Assembly: GCA_036277115.1 (NCBI GenBank)
Contig: DASUNM010000027.1
Coordinates: 744,001-808,000, forward strand
Length of the DNA: 64,000 nt
Direction: 5' to 3'
Source of the DNA: Pyrinomonadaceae bacterium
GTDB taxonomy: Bacteria; Acidobacteriota; Blastocatellia; Pyrinomonadales; Pyrinomonadaceae
Below the pieces are notes generated by a model. The model did not search any database. It was not told the DNA's origin and saw only the letters and a program-made list of their open reading frames with translations. Below are positions 37,240-45,546 of the stretch, piece after piece; within the stretch, counting starts at the first letter, position 1; each line of letters starts with the position of its first letter. The translations under genes were made by a program, and so were the position numbers.

Positions 37240-38190
37240 ATGAGCAAACGTCTGATTGCAGTGCTCGGGGGAGCTCTGCTCTTACTCTCGCTGGCCGTCA
37301 CAAGCTTCGGCCAGGTCCCAACGACAACCACAACCACCACAACCAATAAAGTCGAAACAGTTCAGAATCCCGATGGAACATTCACCATCGTCGAATATCC
37401 GGTGGGCAAAGAAACGGTAGTCACGCTGACACCGGTGAGCGTAAAAGGCGCAACCGGAACGGCGACCATTTTGCGCGCCGCGGATGGAACCACAATCAAA
37501 GTTAATCTGACCGGCCTGCCGACTGAGGTAGCCGCGCTTAATCTTTACGCGGTCGAGCCAACCGGCGCGGTCACCCTACTCGGACCGATTGAAGTAGCAA
37601 GCGGTGCCGGCACGTTTACAACTACGACTCCGCTGTCGCGCTTCATGTTAATTAGTTCGTCTGAAGCAGCGCTGGCCGCTTATGACGCGAACACTCAAGT
37701 CCTTTTCCGCAGCAGCGTACCCACAGGCCTGTCGGTGATCCCGCTGAGTGCGCCGGTGGGCGAGAAAGTTGCCGCGACCGTCGCGCCGACTACTGACTAC
37801 GCGGTGCCGATGCTCGGCATTCCGACGTTCAAGAAAGGCGATGACACTAAACTGAAGGTGAACTTTACCGACACGATGGCGGGTGCGCGGGCAAACATCT
37901 TCATCGAACCGAGGAAGAACGACACGACCCAGATCAAGGTTCGTTTTCACGATCTGAAAGAAGCGCCGGCGGGACAGGCTTACATTCTTTGGGCTGTTTC
38001 TCCTGACGGACAATTCCAGAATCTCGGGTCGATCGTGAACCTGAAAGACAAACACGAAGCAGAAATTAATTCAGCGGTGGCCTATGCGGATTTCGGCCTG
38101 TTCATAACAACCGAACCCGTCGCCGCGGACCTCAAGACGATCATCAAGCCAGCCGGTAGCCGGGTTGGTTTCATTGAGATCATTCCTTAA
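37240..38190 (+). CDS. Exported protein with two RskA-like C-terminal repeats
   Basis: 316 aa. The ATG follows AAGGAGGAG, a strong ribosome site. A Sec signal peptide (LIAVLGGALLLLSLAV, cleavage near SFG-Q) is followed by a threonine-rich stretch. Two similar units follow: LNLYAVEPTGAVTLLGPI and YILWAVSPDGQFQNLGSI, each ending LISSSE or FITTE. They resemble the beta-sandwich seen in the extracellular part of RskA anti-sigma factors, but no transmembrane helix or zinc-binding part is present. Function unknown. A candidate sigma-54 promoter lies upstream. Confidence 0.72.
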   Translation: MSKRLIAVLGGALLLLSLAVTSFGQVPTTTTTTTTNKVETVQNPDGTFTIVEYPVGKETVVTLTPVSVKGATGTATILRAADGTTIKVNLTGLPTEVAALNLYAVEPTGAVTLLGPIEVASGAGTFTTTTPLSRFMLISSSEAALAAYDANTQVLFRSSVPTGLSVIPLSAPVGEKVAATVAPTTDYAVPMLGIPTFKKGDDTKLKVNFTDTMAGARANIFIEPRKNDTTQIKVRFHDLKEAPAGQAYILWAVSPDGQFQNLGSIVNLKDKHEAEINSAVAYADFGLFITTEPVAADLKTIIKPAGSRVGFIEIIP

Positions 38191-38214
38191 CCAAACCACA
38201 TTTGCAGACCTTTC

Positions 38215-38240
38215 GGCCGCCGCATGGCGGCCTTTTTTTT
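38215..38240 (+). terminator. Intrinsic terminator after the exported protein
   Basis: A 7-bp stem GGCCGCC/GGCGGCC with a GCAT loop is followed by eight T. Confidence 0.93.
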
Positions 38241-38395
38241 GTAACGCATAGGTGGTTAGCTTGCGCTGTGGGAAGCCGCGTCAACAACCCCGGCTACATC
38301 GACGGAACACTCGCCGCTGGCGCTTCGTATAAGTGACGCAAGCCAAAAAGACGGCGAAAAAAGGCTTAAAGTAGAAAGGTCTCAAAAGTGTTGAG

Positions 38396-38611
38396 ATGAA
38401 AGAAGCGACGGACGTATTAAAGATTGTGGGAATGATTTTGCTGGCGCTGTTTGTGCTGGCCGTGGGTGTGCCCCTCGTTCTAGCGGCTGCCGGTGTGGCC
38501 CTTGGCGTTCTCGGATTCCTGGTTGGCCTCGCAGTGGCGCTGATTAAGATCGCTGTCGTAGTGGCGATTATCTATCTGATCATCGTGGGCATTCGCGCGG
38601 TCTTGAAGTGA
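38396..38611 (+). CDS. Small two-helix membrane protein
   Basis: 71 aa. After a short polar start (KEATDVLK) the chain is hydrophobic in two stretches (IVGMILLALFVLAVGVPLVL and a second from about residue 35), separated by a glycine turn, ending RAVLK. It looks like a small inner-membrane hairpin protein. I do not recognise a family. The ribosome site is weak. The convergent ychF gene ends 5 bases away. Confidence 0.6.
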   Translation: MKEATDVLKIVGMILLALFVLAVGVPLVLAAAGVALGVLGFLVGLAVALIKIAVVVAIIYLIIVGIRAVLK

Positions 38612-38615
38612 GCTG

Positions 38616-39716
38616 CTAGACGTTGAACCTGAAATTCACTACATCCCCCTCCTGCATGATGTAGTCTTTCCCTTCCAACCTGGTTAATCCCTTTTCCTTG
38701 GCCGCTGGGTAAGATCCGGCACGCATCAGATCCTCGTAGCCGACGATCTCGGCGCGGATAAAGCCGCGCGCGATGTCGGAATGAATCGCTCCGGCAGCAT
38801 CCTGAGCGCGCGAGCCCTGCGCAATCGTCCACGCGCGCGCCTCTTTTTCTCCGGCCGTCAGGAAAGACATCAAACCCAGCACGCGATACGCGCTCTTGAT
38901 CAGCTGATCGACCCCGCTGCTTTTGACGCCAAGCGATTCGAGATACTCGACTCGTTCTGAAGGCGATAGATCGACGAGGTCAGCTTCGAGTTGCGCGCAA
39001 ATGACAACGCACTCGGATCCTTCATCGAGAGCTATCTTGCGCATGGCCTTTACATGTTCGTTCTCGTCGGGCGCGTGCAGGGTTGCCTCGGCCACATTCG
39101 CCGCGTAGATCGTCGGCTTCATCGTCAGCAGGAAAAAATTTCGAGCGATGACGCGTTCTTCCTCGCTGAGAGAGACGCTTCGGGCCGGCTTAAATTCTTC
39201 CAGCACCGGCTGCAGTTTATCGAGGACCTCAAGTTCGGCTTTGGCGGTCTTGTCACCGCCCTTAACCGTTTTCTGTACGCGCTCTCGGCGACGCTCAACG
39301 GTGGAGAGATCGGCCAGGGCAAGCTCGATTTGGATTGTCTCAATGTCGCGCCTGGCATTGATCGAGTCCTCAACGTGTACCACCGTTTCGTCTTCAAAAC
39401 AGCGCACGACATGGATCATGGTGTCCGTTTCACGGATCGCGTGAAGGAATTGATTGCCCATGCCTTCGCCCTGTGATGAGCCGCGCACCAGCCCGGCAAT
39501 ATCAACGAACTCAACACTGGCCGGCACGATCACTTCGGTCTTCACCAGTTTGGCCAGAGGCGCGAGGCGTTCGTCGGGCACGGCGACTACGCCGACGTTG
39601 GGTTTACTGGTGGAAAAAGCATAATTGGCAATCAAGGCAGACGACTGGGCCGTCACCGCATTGAAGAGCGTTGTCTTACCCACGTTGGGCAGTCCGACCA
39701 TTCCCGCACGAAGCAT
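38616..39716 (-). CDS. ychF: Redox/ribosome-associated GTPase YchF (OLA1)
   Basis: 366 aa. The ATG at 39716 gives the typical start MLRAGMVGLPNVGKTTLFNA, where the P-loop is the G1 motif; an upstream TTG is rejected. FVDIAGLVRGSSQGEGMGNQ is the switch II region, and the C-terminus is a TGS domain ending GDVVNFRFNV. It is a universally conserved ATPase/GTPase that binds ribosomes. The spacing and length match the family closely. Confidence 0.96.
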   Translation of the reverse strand: MLRAGMVGLPNVGKTTLFNAVTAQSSALIANYAFSTSKPNVGVVAVPDERLAPLAKLVKTEVIVPASVEFVDIAGLVRGSSQGEGMGNQFLHAIRETDTMIHVVRCFEDETVVHVEDSINARRDIETIQIELALADLSTVERRRERVQKTVKGGDKTAKAELEVLDKLQPVLEEFKPARSVSLSEEERVIARNFFLLTMKPTIYAANVAEATLHAPDENEHVKAMRKIALDEGSECVVICAQLEADLVDLSPSERVEYLESLGVKSSGVDQLIKSAYRVLGLMSFLTAGEKEARAWTIAQGSRAQDAAGAIHSDIARGFIRAEIVGYEDLMRAGSYPAAKEKGLTRLEGKDYIMQEGDVVNFRFNV

Positions 39717-39783
39717 AATCTTGATTAACAATACTATACGATCAAACTAAAATCAGTCTGCCCGGTGAAGTATCCAAAACAAA

Positions 39784-39816
39784 AACCGCGGCCGAGAAAA
39801 TCTCGCCGCGGTTTTC
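39784..39816 (-). terminator. Terminator of the gene at 39836-40330
   Basis: The stem CCGCGGC-CGAG against CTCG-CCGCGG is flanked by AAAAA on the left and TTTTC on the right, so it can act on both strands. It follows the stop of the minus-strand gene at 39836. Confidence 0.82.
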
Positions 39817-39835
39817 TTGGACAGTCGCGAAAAGG

Positions 39836-40330
39836 TTATTGAATTTTTTGCATGGTGATGGTGATGGTTGGTTCGGCGCCGGCAGTGCGGCTGTACGAAA
39901 CCCAATAACCCGCTTTCGGATATCTCACAACTTTGTGAATTGAACCGTCAGCTTTTGCGTCAGCCTCAGCGCCGAGCACAGCCTTCGCTGTCGGAATCCC
40001 ATTAGCGCCGGTCATGTAGTCAATCGCGATGGCGCTGACGGTGCCCTTCTCGTAATAGATCTGCACGGCTTCGTTATCATTGAACAGGTAGAAGTCCTGA
40101 TCTGCGCTTTTCTCCTTTGGCGAGCCAAGCTTCTTGCGCGCCTCCTCGGTCGCCATACCGATCTTGACGCCGCGAAACTGAAAACCATTTTCGTCCGGCG
40201 TGGCGACAGTGCCTTTCGAACCTTGCGCCGCGGCAGTTGACGCCGTCATCAGCAAGACGATTACCCCACAACTGAAGAGAACCACACTCTTAAACTGACT
40301 TGAAAAGAGCCCGAGGGATACGCGAAACAT
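39836..40330 (-). CDS. Secreted protein with BamE/SmpA-like fold (hypothetical)
   Basis: 164 aa. The ATG has AAGGAGGAG just upstream. A signal peptide (VVLFSCGVIVLLMTASTAAA, cut before QGSKG) is present. The mature part has FRGVKIGMATEEARKKLGSP, DQDFYLF and AVQIYYEKGTVSAIAIDYM, which recalls the short repeat fold of SmpA/BamE-like proteins; I am not sure of it. No lipobox is seen. It is a single gene divergent from the lipoprotein genes. Confidence 0.72.
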   Translation of the reverse strand: MFRVSLGLFSSQFKSVVLFSCGVIVLLMTASTAAAQGSKGTVATPDENGFQFRGVKIGMATEEARKKLGSPKEKSADQDFYLFNDNEAVQIYYEKGTVSAIAIDYMTGANGIPTAKAVLGAEADAKADGSIHKVVRYPKAGYWVSYSRTAGAEPTITITMQKIQ

Positions 40331-40597
40331 CTTTGCTCCTCCTTACGCTGGTTGCCGTGCTGGAAAACGCGGCGGAAAGTAATCAACGGTCGTAGCCTTC
40401 AGGGTTCGGTGGGCTGACCGACCGTGCGTTTGTGCCTGCCATTATTGCCACCGTCGAACGCTAAGTCAACTGGTTTTCGACACCGCGCCGCCTGGCACTT
40501 CGGCCAATTACTACCGCAGGTTTTGGGCTCAGCAGGCAATAAGGTATTCTCGAATTCAAGCTGGTTTCGCAGTACCTAGTTGAAGGAGTTTCGGTCG

Positions 40598-41272
40598 ATG
40601 AAAAAACTTAATTTGACGCAAATGGCGCTGGTTTCGGCGCTGGTCGCCATGGGGGCTGTAAGCTGTACGCCGAGCGAGAATACGAACACGACAACGACCA
40701 CCACGGTCACCGCCACGCCCTCACCCACGCCCGACACTAATGCGATTGTCGCGGAAATAACGAAGCTTGAGAACGACTTTCCCCGCATAATTCGCGAAAA
40801 GGACGGGGCAGCCCTGCGGCGTTTGGAAGCTGACGACTTGATGAGCGTCTATCCAGACGGTAACGCAGGAAACAAGGAACAGGACGTCAAAGACATCGAG
40901 GCTGGCCTGATGACTTTCGATTCGTGGGATCTGTCGAATATGAAAGTTAACGTAATCGACAGCGACACTGCAGTCGCAACTTTTCTAATCACCGTCGCTA
41001 ATGGAAAGATCAAGTCACCGGACGGCAAAGCAACGCAAAATATCAGCGGCAAGTATCGCGTCATTGACACGTTCGTCCGGCGCAACGGCCAGTGGCAACT
41101 TGTGGCCTCGGGCATAACTCCTTTGAGTCCTGCCGCAGCGGCCGCCGCCGCCGCGTCAGCTTCACCTCAAGCGTCACCGGGGGCTACCGCCTCGCGGGCA
41201 ACGAAAGCTTCACCCGCGCCGAGAGTTTCACCGACGCGGAGACCGCCACCGCCACCTGTCAGTACTCCGTAA
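40598..41272 (+). CDS. Putative lipoprotein with one DUF4440/NTF2-like domain
   Basis: 224 aa. The ATG at 40598 has GAAGGAG 9 bases upstream; the TTG at 40580 is rejected. The signal ends in a lipobox (GAVSC), followed by a threonine-rich linker. Residues about 50-175 form a DUF4440-like domain (EITKLENDFPRIIREKDG, then VIDTFVRRNGQWQLVASG). The C-terminus is Ala/Ser/Pro-rich. It probably sits in a membrane; the ligand is unknown. It is followed by a related two-domain gene. Confidence 0.8.
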   Translation: MKKLNLTQMALVSALVAMGAVSCTPSENTNTTTTTTVTATPSPTPDTNAIVAEITKLENDFPRIIREKDGAALRRLEADDLMSVYPDGNAGNKEQDVKDIEAGLMTFDSWDLSNMKVNVIDSDTAVATFLITVANGKIKSPDGKATQNISGKYRVIDTFVRRNGQWQLVASGITPLSPAAAAAAAASASPQASPGATASRATKASPAPRVSPTRRPPPPPVSTP

Positions 41273-41327
41273 GATTTACCAAAGTCGCGTTCGCGGGTCG
41301 TGTTCATTTGGACACGGCCCGTTTGCG

Positions 41328-41354
41328 TTGACGCGCCCTCAGTTTTGTTATAGA
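41328..41354 (+). promoter_or_regulatory. Candidate promoter of the second DUF4440 lipoprotein gene
   Basis: TTGACG (41328-41333) and TATAGA (41349-41354) are 15 bases apart; TAGAAG gives a 17-base spacing. A weak hairpin (GGGTCGTGT/ACACGGCCC) just before it may end the previous gene. Confidence 0.4.
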
Positions 41355-41391
41355 AGCTTCACGCTCTTAACCCATTCCGGAGGTAAAGCTT

Positions 41392-42348
41392 ATGAAGAAA
41401 CTGCTCGCGGGCGTGTGCTTTCTCGCGCTGTTTGCCGCTTGCCAACCCGTGGCGAACGAGAACACGGCGAACGTCAACAAGACACCCGAGACAAAGGACG
41501 TTGCCCCGCCGTCTGAAGCCGACATGATTGCGAAGGAGAAAGCGGCCTGGGACGCATTCAAGCGGAAAGACGCGGACGCCTTTAAGAAGGCGCTGGCGCC
41601 GGAATATGTCGAGATCACTCCAAACGGAGCAGGTGATACAGCCGCGACGCTCGCGGCAATGAAAGACGTGGAAATCTCGGACCTGACTTTTGCCGATTGG
41701 AAGATGACGCAGATCGACAAAGATCTGGTGCTCTTGACGTACACGACCACTCAGAAGGGCCTCTACAAGGGCCAGGCTTTTGATGGGACAAATCGTCACG
41801 GCGCCGCGTGGATCAATCGCAACGGTGAATGGTTAGCGATCTACTTCCAGGAGACGCCGGTTCCCAAGGTTCCGCCTCCACCTCCACCAGCTTCCAAGCC
41901 GACAGCAGCTACAGCATCACCGGCAGCTTCTCCGGTTAAAGTTGAGACCAGCGACGATGTCATCGCCAATGAGAAACTCGTTTGGGAGTTATTCAGGACC
42001 AAAAACTTTGACGCATTCCAGACGCTGCTGGCGCCCGAGTTTTTGGAAATTGAACCGACTGGTGTTTACGACAGGGCCGGTAGCGTCAAAGCCATATCGG
42101 AGATGGACGCGACGCAATTTGAGCAGAGTGATTGGAAAGCCGTTAAGTTGGGCGCGGACTCGGCGCTGGTGACCTACACCCTGACGATGAAAGGTGCGAA
42201 GCCGCAGAAAGACTATCATGCGACCATCTGGGCCAAGCGTGATGGTAAGTGGCTCGGGTTCCATCATCAGGGAACACCGGCCGCCCCGGCGTCTGGCGCT
42301 TCGCCTTCGCCTTCACCGTCGAAAGAAGATGTAAAAAAGAATATGTAA
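41392..42348 (+). CDS. Putative lipoprotein with two DUF4440/NTF2-like domains
   Basis: 318 aa. GGAGGT lies 7 bases before the ATG. The lipobox is LFAAC near residue 16. Two similar domains follow: DMIAKEKAAWDAFKRKDADA and DVIANEKLVWELFRTKNFDA start each one, and HGAAWINRNGEWLAIYF and HATIWAKRDGKWLGFHH end them. A proline-rich linker joins them. It looks like an internal duplication of the domain in the gene at 40598. Function unknown; the two genes are likely a tandem family. Confidence 0.82.
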   Translation: MKKLLAGVCFLALFAACQPVANENTANVNKTPETKDVAPPSEADMIAKEKAAWDAFKRKDADAFKKALAPEYVEITPNGAGDTAATLAAMKDVEISDLTFADWKMTQIDKDLVLLTYTTTQKGLYKGQAFDGTNRHGAAWINRNGEWLAIYFQETPVPKVPPPPPPASKPTAATASPAASPVKVETSDDVIANEKLVWELFRTKNFDAFQTLLAPEFLEIEPTGVYDRAGSVKAISEMDATQFEQSDWKAVKLGADSALVTYTLTMKGAKPQKDYHATIWAKRDGKWLGFHHQGTPAAPASGASPSPSPSKEDVKKNM

Positions 42349-42371
42349 GTGAGAAACGTACGAGTTTTTCG

Positions 42372-42403
42372 GAGGGCGTTCTACCGGCGCCCTCTTTTTT
42401 TTT
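42372..42403 (+). terminator. Terminator after the second DUF4440 lipoprotein gene
   Basis: The stem GAGGGCG/CGCCCTC with a 9-base loop is followed by nine T. Confidence 0.93.
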
Positions 42404-42411
42404 GTCGGAGC

Positions 42412-43485
42412 TCAAGCCCAGATGCCAGGAATTATTGCTGCACAGGAAGGGCATTGCCCGTTTGGCGTGACGTTCATCTGGCGAATCAAGTAGCCGTACC
42501 GTTCTACTAAAAGCTTGTCGCAATCGGGGCAGTAGGTATTTTCCCACCGTCCGACTCTGCCGGGCAGATTGCCGGCGTAGATGTAACGCAGGCCGGCCTC
42601 ACGGCCAACCTCACACGCGCGCACCAATTGTTCCGCCGTCGTGTTCGCATTCTCTTGCATGTGATAGTCCTGATGAAAGGCCGTCACATGCCATGGAATA
42701 TCCGGCGAAACCGACGCGATGAAATCCGCCGCGCGCCGCAGCTCATCTTCGGAATCATTGAATCCGGGAATGACCAGCGTCACGATCTCTTCCCAGAATC
42801 CCCGGTCGTGCACCATTTTCACGGTATCGAGAATGTTGTCCACGACGCCACCGAGACTACGGTAGCTCCGATCGCTCATCGACTTAAGATCAATCTTGTA
42901 ACAGTCAGTCCAGGGCCGGAGGTAATCAAGCGCCTGCGGGGTCGCATTGCCGTTTGAAATGAATGCGGTGCGGAACCCTTCGGGCCGGGCTTTCTTGAAA
43001 ACCTCGACCGCCCATTCGGCCGTGATTAGCGGCTCGTTGTAACTCGATCCGACCATTGACGCGCCATAGGCTTTTGCCATTGTCACCAACCGATCCGCGG
43101 TAACCGCATTCGGCATCGACACGGCTGAATCATCACGAAGCGCCTGCGACGTCAGCCAGTTCTGACAATAGGCGCAGTGCAGATCGCACCCCAGCATTCC
43201 GAAGGTGAGCGTGTCAGAGCCAGGCAAGCAATGAAAGAAAGGCTTCTTTTCTGTCGGATCGCAGGCGAGGGCAGCAACATAATTCATCGGCACCCGCAGC
43301 TGACCGGCTTCGTTGAAGCGAACTTTACAGATGCCGCGCTTACCTTCCTTGATCAAACAGCGATGGCCGCACGCGTAGCACTTCAGCGCATCCCGATCGA
43401 GATGCTCCGTCAACTCAGGCGCGCCTTCGCCGGTTAGCTCATCTAAAACTTCGGCAAGCGAAGCTTGTGCAGGTGTGAGTGGCAT
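42412..43485 (-). CDS. amrS: AmmeMemoRadiSam-type radical SAM enzyme
   Basis: 357 aa. CYACGHRCLIKEGKRGIC near residue 36 and the C-terminal YCPDCDKL and GQCPSC are cysteine pairs typical of AmrS. The radical SAM motif is C100-x3-C104-x2-C107 (CDLHCAYC), followed by QNW. GSSYNEPL is the conserved later motif. The family is usually found with MEMO1 and AMMECR1 genes; neither is visible here. Its role is not settled. It diverges from the toxin-antitoxin genes. Confidence 0.9.
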   Translation of the reverse strand: MPLTPAQASLAEVLDELTGEGAPELTEHLDRDALKCYACGHRCLIKEGKRGICKVRFNEAGQLRVPMNYVAALACDPTEKKPFFHCLPGSDTLTFGMLGCDLHCAYCQNWLTSQALRDDSAVSMPNAVTADRLVTMAKAYGASMVGSSYNEPLITAEWAVEVFKKARPEGFRTAFISNGNATPQALDYLRPWTDCYKIDLKSMSDRSYRSLGGVVDNILDTVKMVHDRGFWEEIVTLVIPGFNDSEDELRRAADFIASVSPDIPWHVTAFHQDYHMQENANTTAEQLVRACEVGREAGLRYIYAGNLPGRVGRWENTYCPDCDKLLVERYGYLIRQMNVTPNGQCPSCAAIIPGIWA

Positions 43486-43596
43486 TGCTTGAAACTACTC
43501 TGTTTCCGGGAAGTTCTTTGAAATTATACTCTTTTGATGGTCAACATTCCGGCACGCTGCGATTTGCTGTAAACTTTGCCCGCGAGGGGTAAATCG

Positions 43597-43842
43597 ATGA
43601 GCCTGGTAATTGAAGAAAAAGAAGTAGATCATTTGCCGATCAACGTGGACCCGGAGATCATGAGCGGAACTCCCGTTTTTGAAGGAACTCGTGTACCCGT
43701 CGATGCTCTGCTGAACAATCTCGAGGCAGGCGTCTCGCTCGACGAATTCCTGAAGAACTTCCCAACGGTAACCCGTGAACAAGCTGTGGCAGTACTTCGA
43801 TTTTCGCACGACACTCTGCGTAAGCTGGGACTCTCCTCGTGA
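43597..43842 (+). CDS. DUF433 antitoxin-like protein
   Basis: 81 aa from the ATG at 43597, with GAGGGGT 7 bases upstream. PEIMSGTPVFEGTRVPVDALLNNL followed by a VTREQAVAVLRFS helix is the DUF433 pattern (winged-helix antitoxin), read here as two parts. Its stop codon overlaps the GTG start of the next gene (GTGA), the usual arrangement for translational coupling of a toxin-antitoxin pair. Probably represses its own operon; inference. Confidence 0.88.
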   Translation: MSLVIEEKEVDHLPINVDPEIMSGTPVFEGTRVPVDALLNNLEAGVSLDEFLKNFPTVTREQAVAVLRFSHDTLRKLGLSS

Positions 43843-44153
43843 GAATTCTGCTGGATGAAAGCGTTCCGGACATTATCCAGACCCGCCTCACAAATTTCCC
43901 AATTTCCACCGTCAGCCAAATGAATTGGCGCGGTGTTAAGAATGGTGCTGTGCTTGATTTGATGGCTCAGCAGTTCTCAATTCTGATCACCACCGACAAG
44001 AATCTCCCGTTCCAACAGAACCTAAAGAAGCGGCAAGTGTCAGTAATTATCCTTCCATCCAACGACCTGCCATCAGTGATTGAGTTGGTGCCGCGTATCG
44101 AAGAGGCTGTCCAAATAGTGTCACCGGGTGAGTTCATACAACTTGAAAACTGA
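43839..44153 (+). CDS. DUF5615 PIN-like toxin
   Basis: 104 aa from GTG at 43839. RILLDESVPDIIQTRL and LITTDKNLPFQQN are the Mut7-C/DUF5615 motifs; the acidic residues D6-E7 and D54 are plausible metal ligands of a PIN-like nuclease. It overlaps the DUF433 gene by 4 bases. Known members are paired with DUF433. The RNase activity is inferred from the fold; the target is unknown. The MBL-fold gene starts 2 bases after it. Confidence 0.88.
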   Translation: MRILLDESVPDIIQTRLTNFPISTVSQMNWRGVKNGAVLDLMAQQFSILITTDKNLPFQQNLKKRQVSVIILPSNDLPSVIELVPRIEEAVQIVSPGEFIQLEN

Positions 44154-44155
44154 TA

Positions 44156-44848
44156 ATGATTATCGAACAAATTACCGTCACCGCTTTCCAACAACACACG
44201 CGCGTTCTCGGTTGCGAGAAAACCAGGCGCGCAATCTGCATCGATCCGGGTGACGACTCAGACGCGATTGTCGAAGCGATCGACAGACACGGCTTTGAGC
44301 TGCAGGCGATCGCCTGCACGCACGCCCATCTTGATCACATCGGCGGCGTGGCCGGGCTGAAGAAAAGAAAGCCAAACGCGAAGGTAATCATTCACGCGGC
44401 GGATGAGTTCATCTACGATGCACTGCCGCAGCAACCGGCCTGGATCGGCATTCCGGAATCACAGTACGCTGCGTACGGATTTGATTTCGAACAACCGCCG
44501 CACGTTGATGAATACTTTAGCGATGGCCAGATTTATGAAGTTGGCGAGCTGAGTTTCCAGATCATTCATTGTCCCGGCCATACCCCGGGGCACGTTGTTC
44601 TATTTGAGGCGAACGAGCAAAAGGTCTTTGTCGGCGACTGTTTGTTTGCGGGCTCAATCGGCAGAACAGATTTGCCCGGCGGCTCGAGCGAGCAACTGAT
44701 GGATTCGCTCTTCAACAAAATCCTGCCGCTCGGCGACGACGTCGAAGTTCATTCGGGTCACGGGCCGGTGACGACGATCGGAGCAGAACGACGGACCAAT
44801 CCGTTTCTCACCGGTGTCTACTCGATTGGAAGCAGTGGCCGGATGTAG
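44156..44848 (+). CDS. Metallo-beta-lactamase-fold hydrolase, glyoxalase II-like
   Basis: 230 aa. HAHLDHIGG near residue 60 is the binuclear zinc motif; HCPGHTPGHV, VGDCLFAGSIGRTD (bridging Asp) and HSGHGPVTTIG complete it. Most such proteins hydrolyse a thioester, for example S-lactoylglutathione analogues. It is only 2 bases from the toxin gene, but this may be chance. It is about the usual length for the family (around 210 aa). Confidence 0.92.
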   Translation: MIIEQITVTAFQQHTRVLGCEKTRRAICIDPGDDSDAIVEAIDRHGFELQAIACTHAHLDHIGGVAGLKKRKPNAKVIIHAADEFIYDALPQQPAWIGIPESQYAAYGFDFEQPPHVDEYFSDGQIYEVGELSFQIIHCPGHTPGHVVLFEANEQKVFVGDCLFAGSIGRTDLPGGSSEQLMDSLFNKILPLGDDVEVHSGHGPVTTIGAERRTNPFLTGVYSIGSSGRM

Positions 44849-44904
44849 GGCAAGTCCCGCGGATTAACGCGGATCGACATTTAGGCGGTGGCATGTTTTC
44901 GTTC

Positions 44905-44991
44905 TCCCCTCTCCGCTTGCGGAGAGGGGCCGGGGGAGAGTTGGCCGCGTCAAACCCCACCCCTAACCCCTCCCCGCGTACGGGGAGGGGA
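44905..44991 (+). repeat. 87-bp double-hairpin repeat, relative of the one in mpl
   Basis: It shares the first stem CCCCTCTCCGC/GCGGAGAGGGG, the block ACCCCACCCCTAACCCCTCC and the second stem with the 16771-16860 copy. It is 3 bases shorter, all in the linker. It lies between convergent genes (MBL and globin). Confidence 0.9.
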
Positions 44992-45030
44992 AACCGAGAA
45001 GCGAAACTGACTTTTGAAAGTGGCGTTCGG

Positions 45031-45519
45031 CTACGGCTTCTCGACAATGTCCTTCTTCTGCGTCCCCACAAACGCCATCAACTCGTCCTTTTCCGCCTGC
45101 GGAACTTTGTACTTGTCCATCGCGGCGACCAGGTGTTTAGCAGCCGCGTCCCACTCGGCTTCCGTAATTCCCAAGCCAGTATGGGTGGTCTTCATGTCGC
45201 GGCCAATGTACTCGCATGGGCCACCGGCTGCCTTACAAAACTGATCCAGGATGTGCTGACGCAGACGCTTTTGCGAATCGACGCTGAAACCGGAAAAGAA
45301 CTTCGCAAATTTAGGATCGGTGGCCAAACGCTTAATGAAATCGTCGACTACCAGCGCCAGCGCGTCATAGCCACCAACTCGCGCGTACAAAGACTTCTTT
45401 TCCTGTGCACCATGGGTAGCAGCCACTGACGCAGGGGTCGATGTTTGGAGCGCCTGCGCGCCGGCGACTGTCGCCAGGGCAACTAACAAACATAACGTTA
45501 GGGCAATTCTCTTCGTCAT
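45031..45519 (-). CDS. Exported truncated haemoglobin (group I-like)
   Basis: 162 aa from the ATG at 45519, with GAGGTG 8 bases upstream. A Sec signal peptide (IALTLCLLVALATVAGA, cut before Q22) precedes the globin. The 2-on-2 globin core is SLYARVGGYDALALVVDDF, then FCKAAGGPCEYIGRDM and H113 in KTTHTGLGIT, which fits the proximal haem histidine. It is the usual length for the fold after removing the signal. Truncated haemoglobins are normally cytoplasmic; periplasmic export is unusual. Ligand handling (O2 or NO) is inference. Confidence 0.9.
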   Translation of the reverse strand: MTKRIALTLCLLVALATVAGAQALQTSTPASVAATHGAQEKKSLYARVGGYDALALVVDDFIKRLATDPKFAKFFSGFSVDSQKRLRQHILDQFCKAAGGPCEYIGRDMKTTHTGLGITEAEWDAAAKHLVAAMDKYKVPQAEKDELMAFVGTQKKDIVEKP

Positions 45520-45546
45520 GATTCTCACCTCGTGTTTTCTGAGTTG

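Noticed and set aside
44893-45429. A 178-codon plus-strand frame across the repeat and the globin gene
   Set aside because: It is antisense to the globin and its first part is only the repeat translation; no ribosome site or family.
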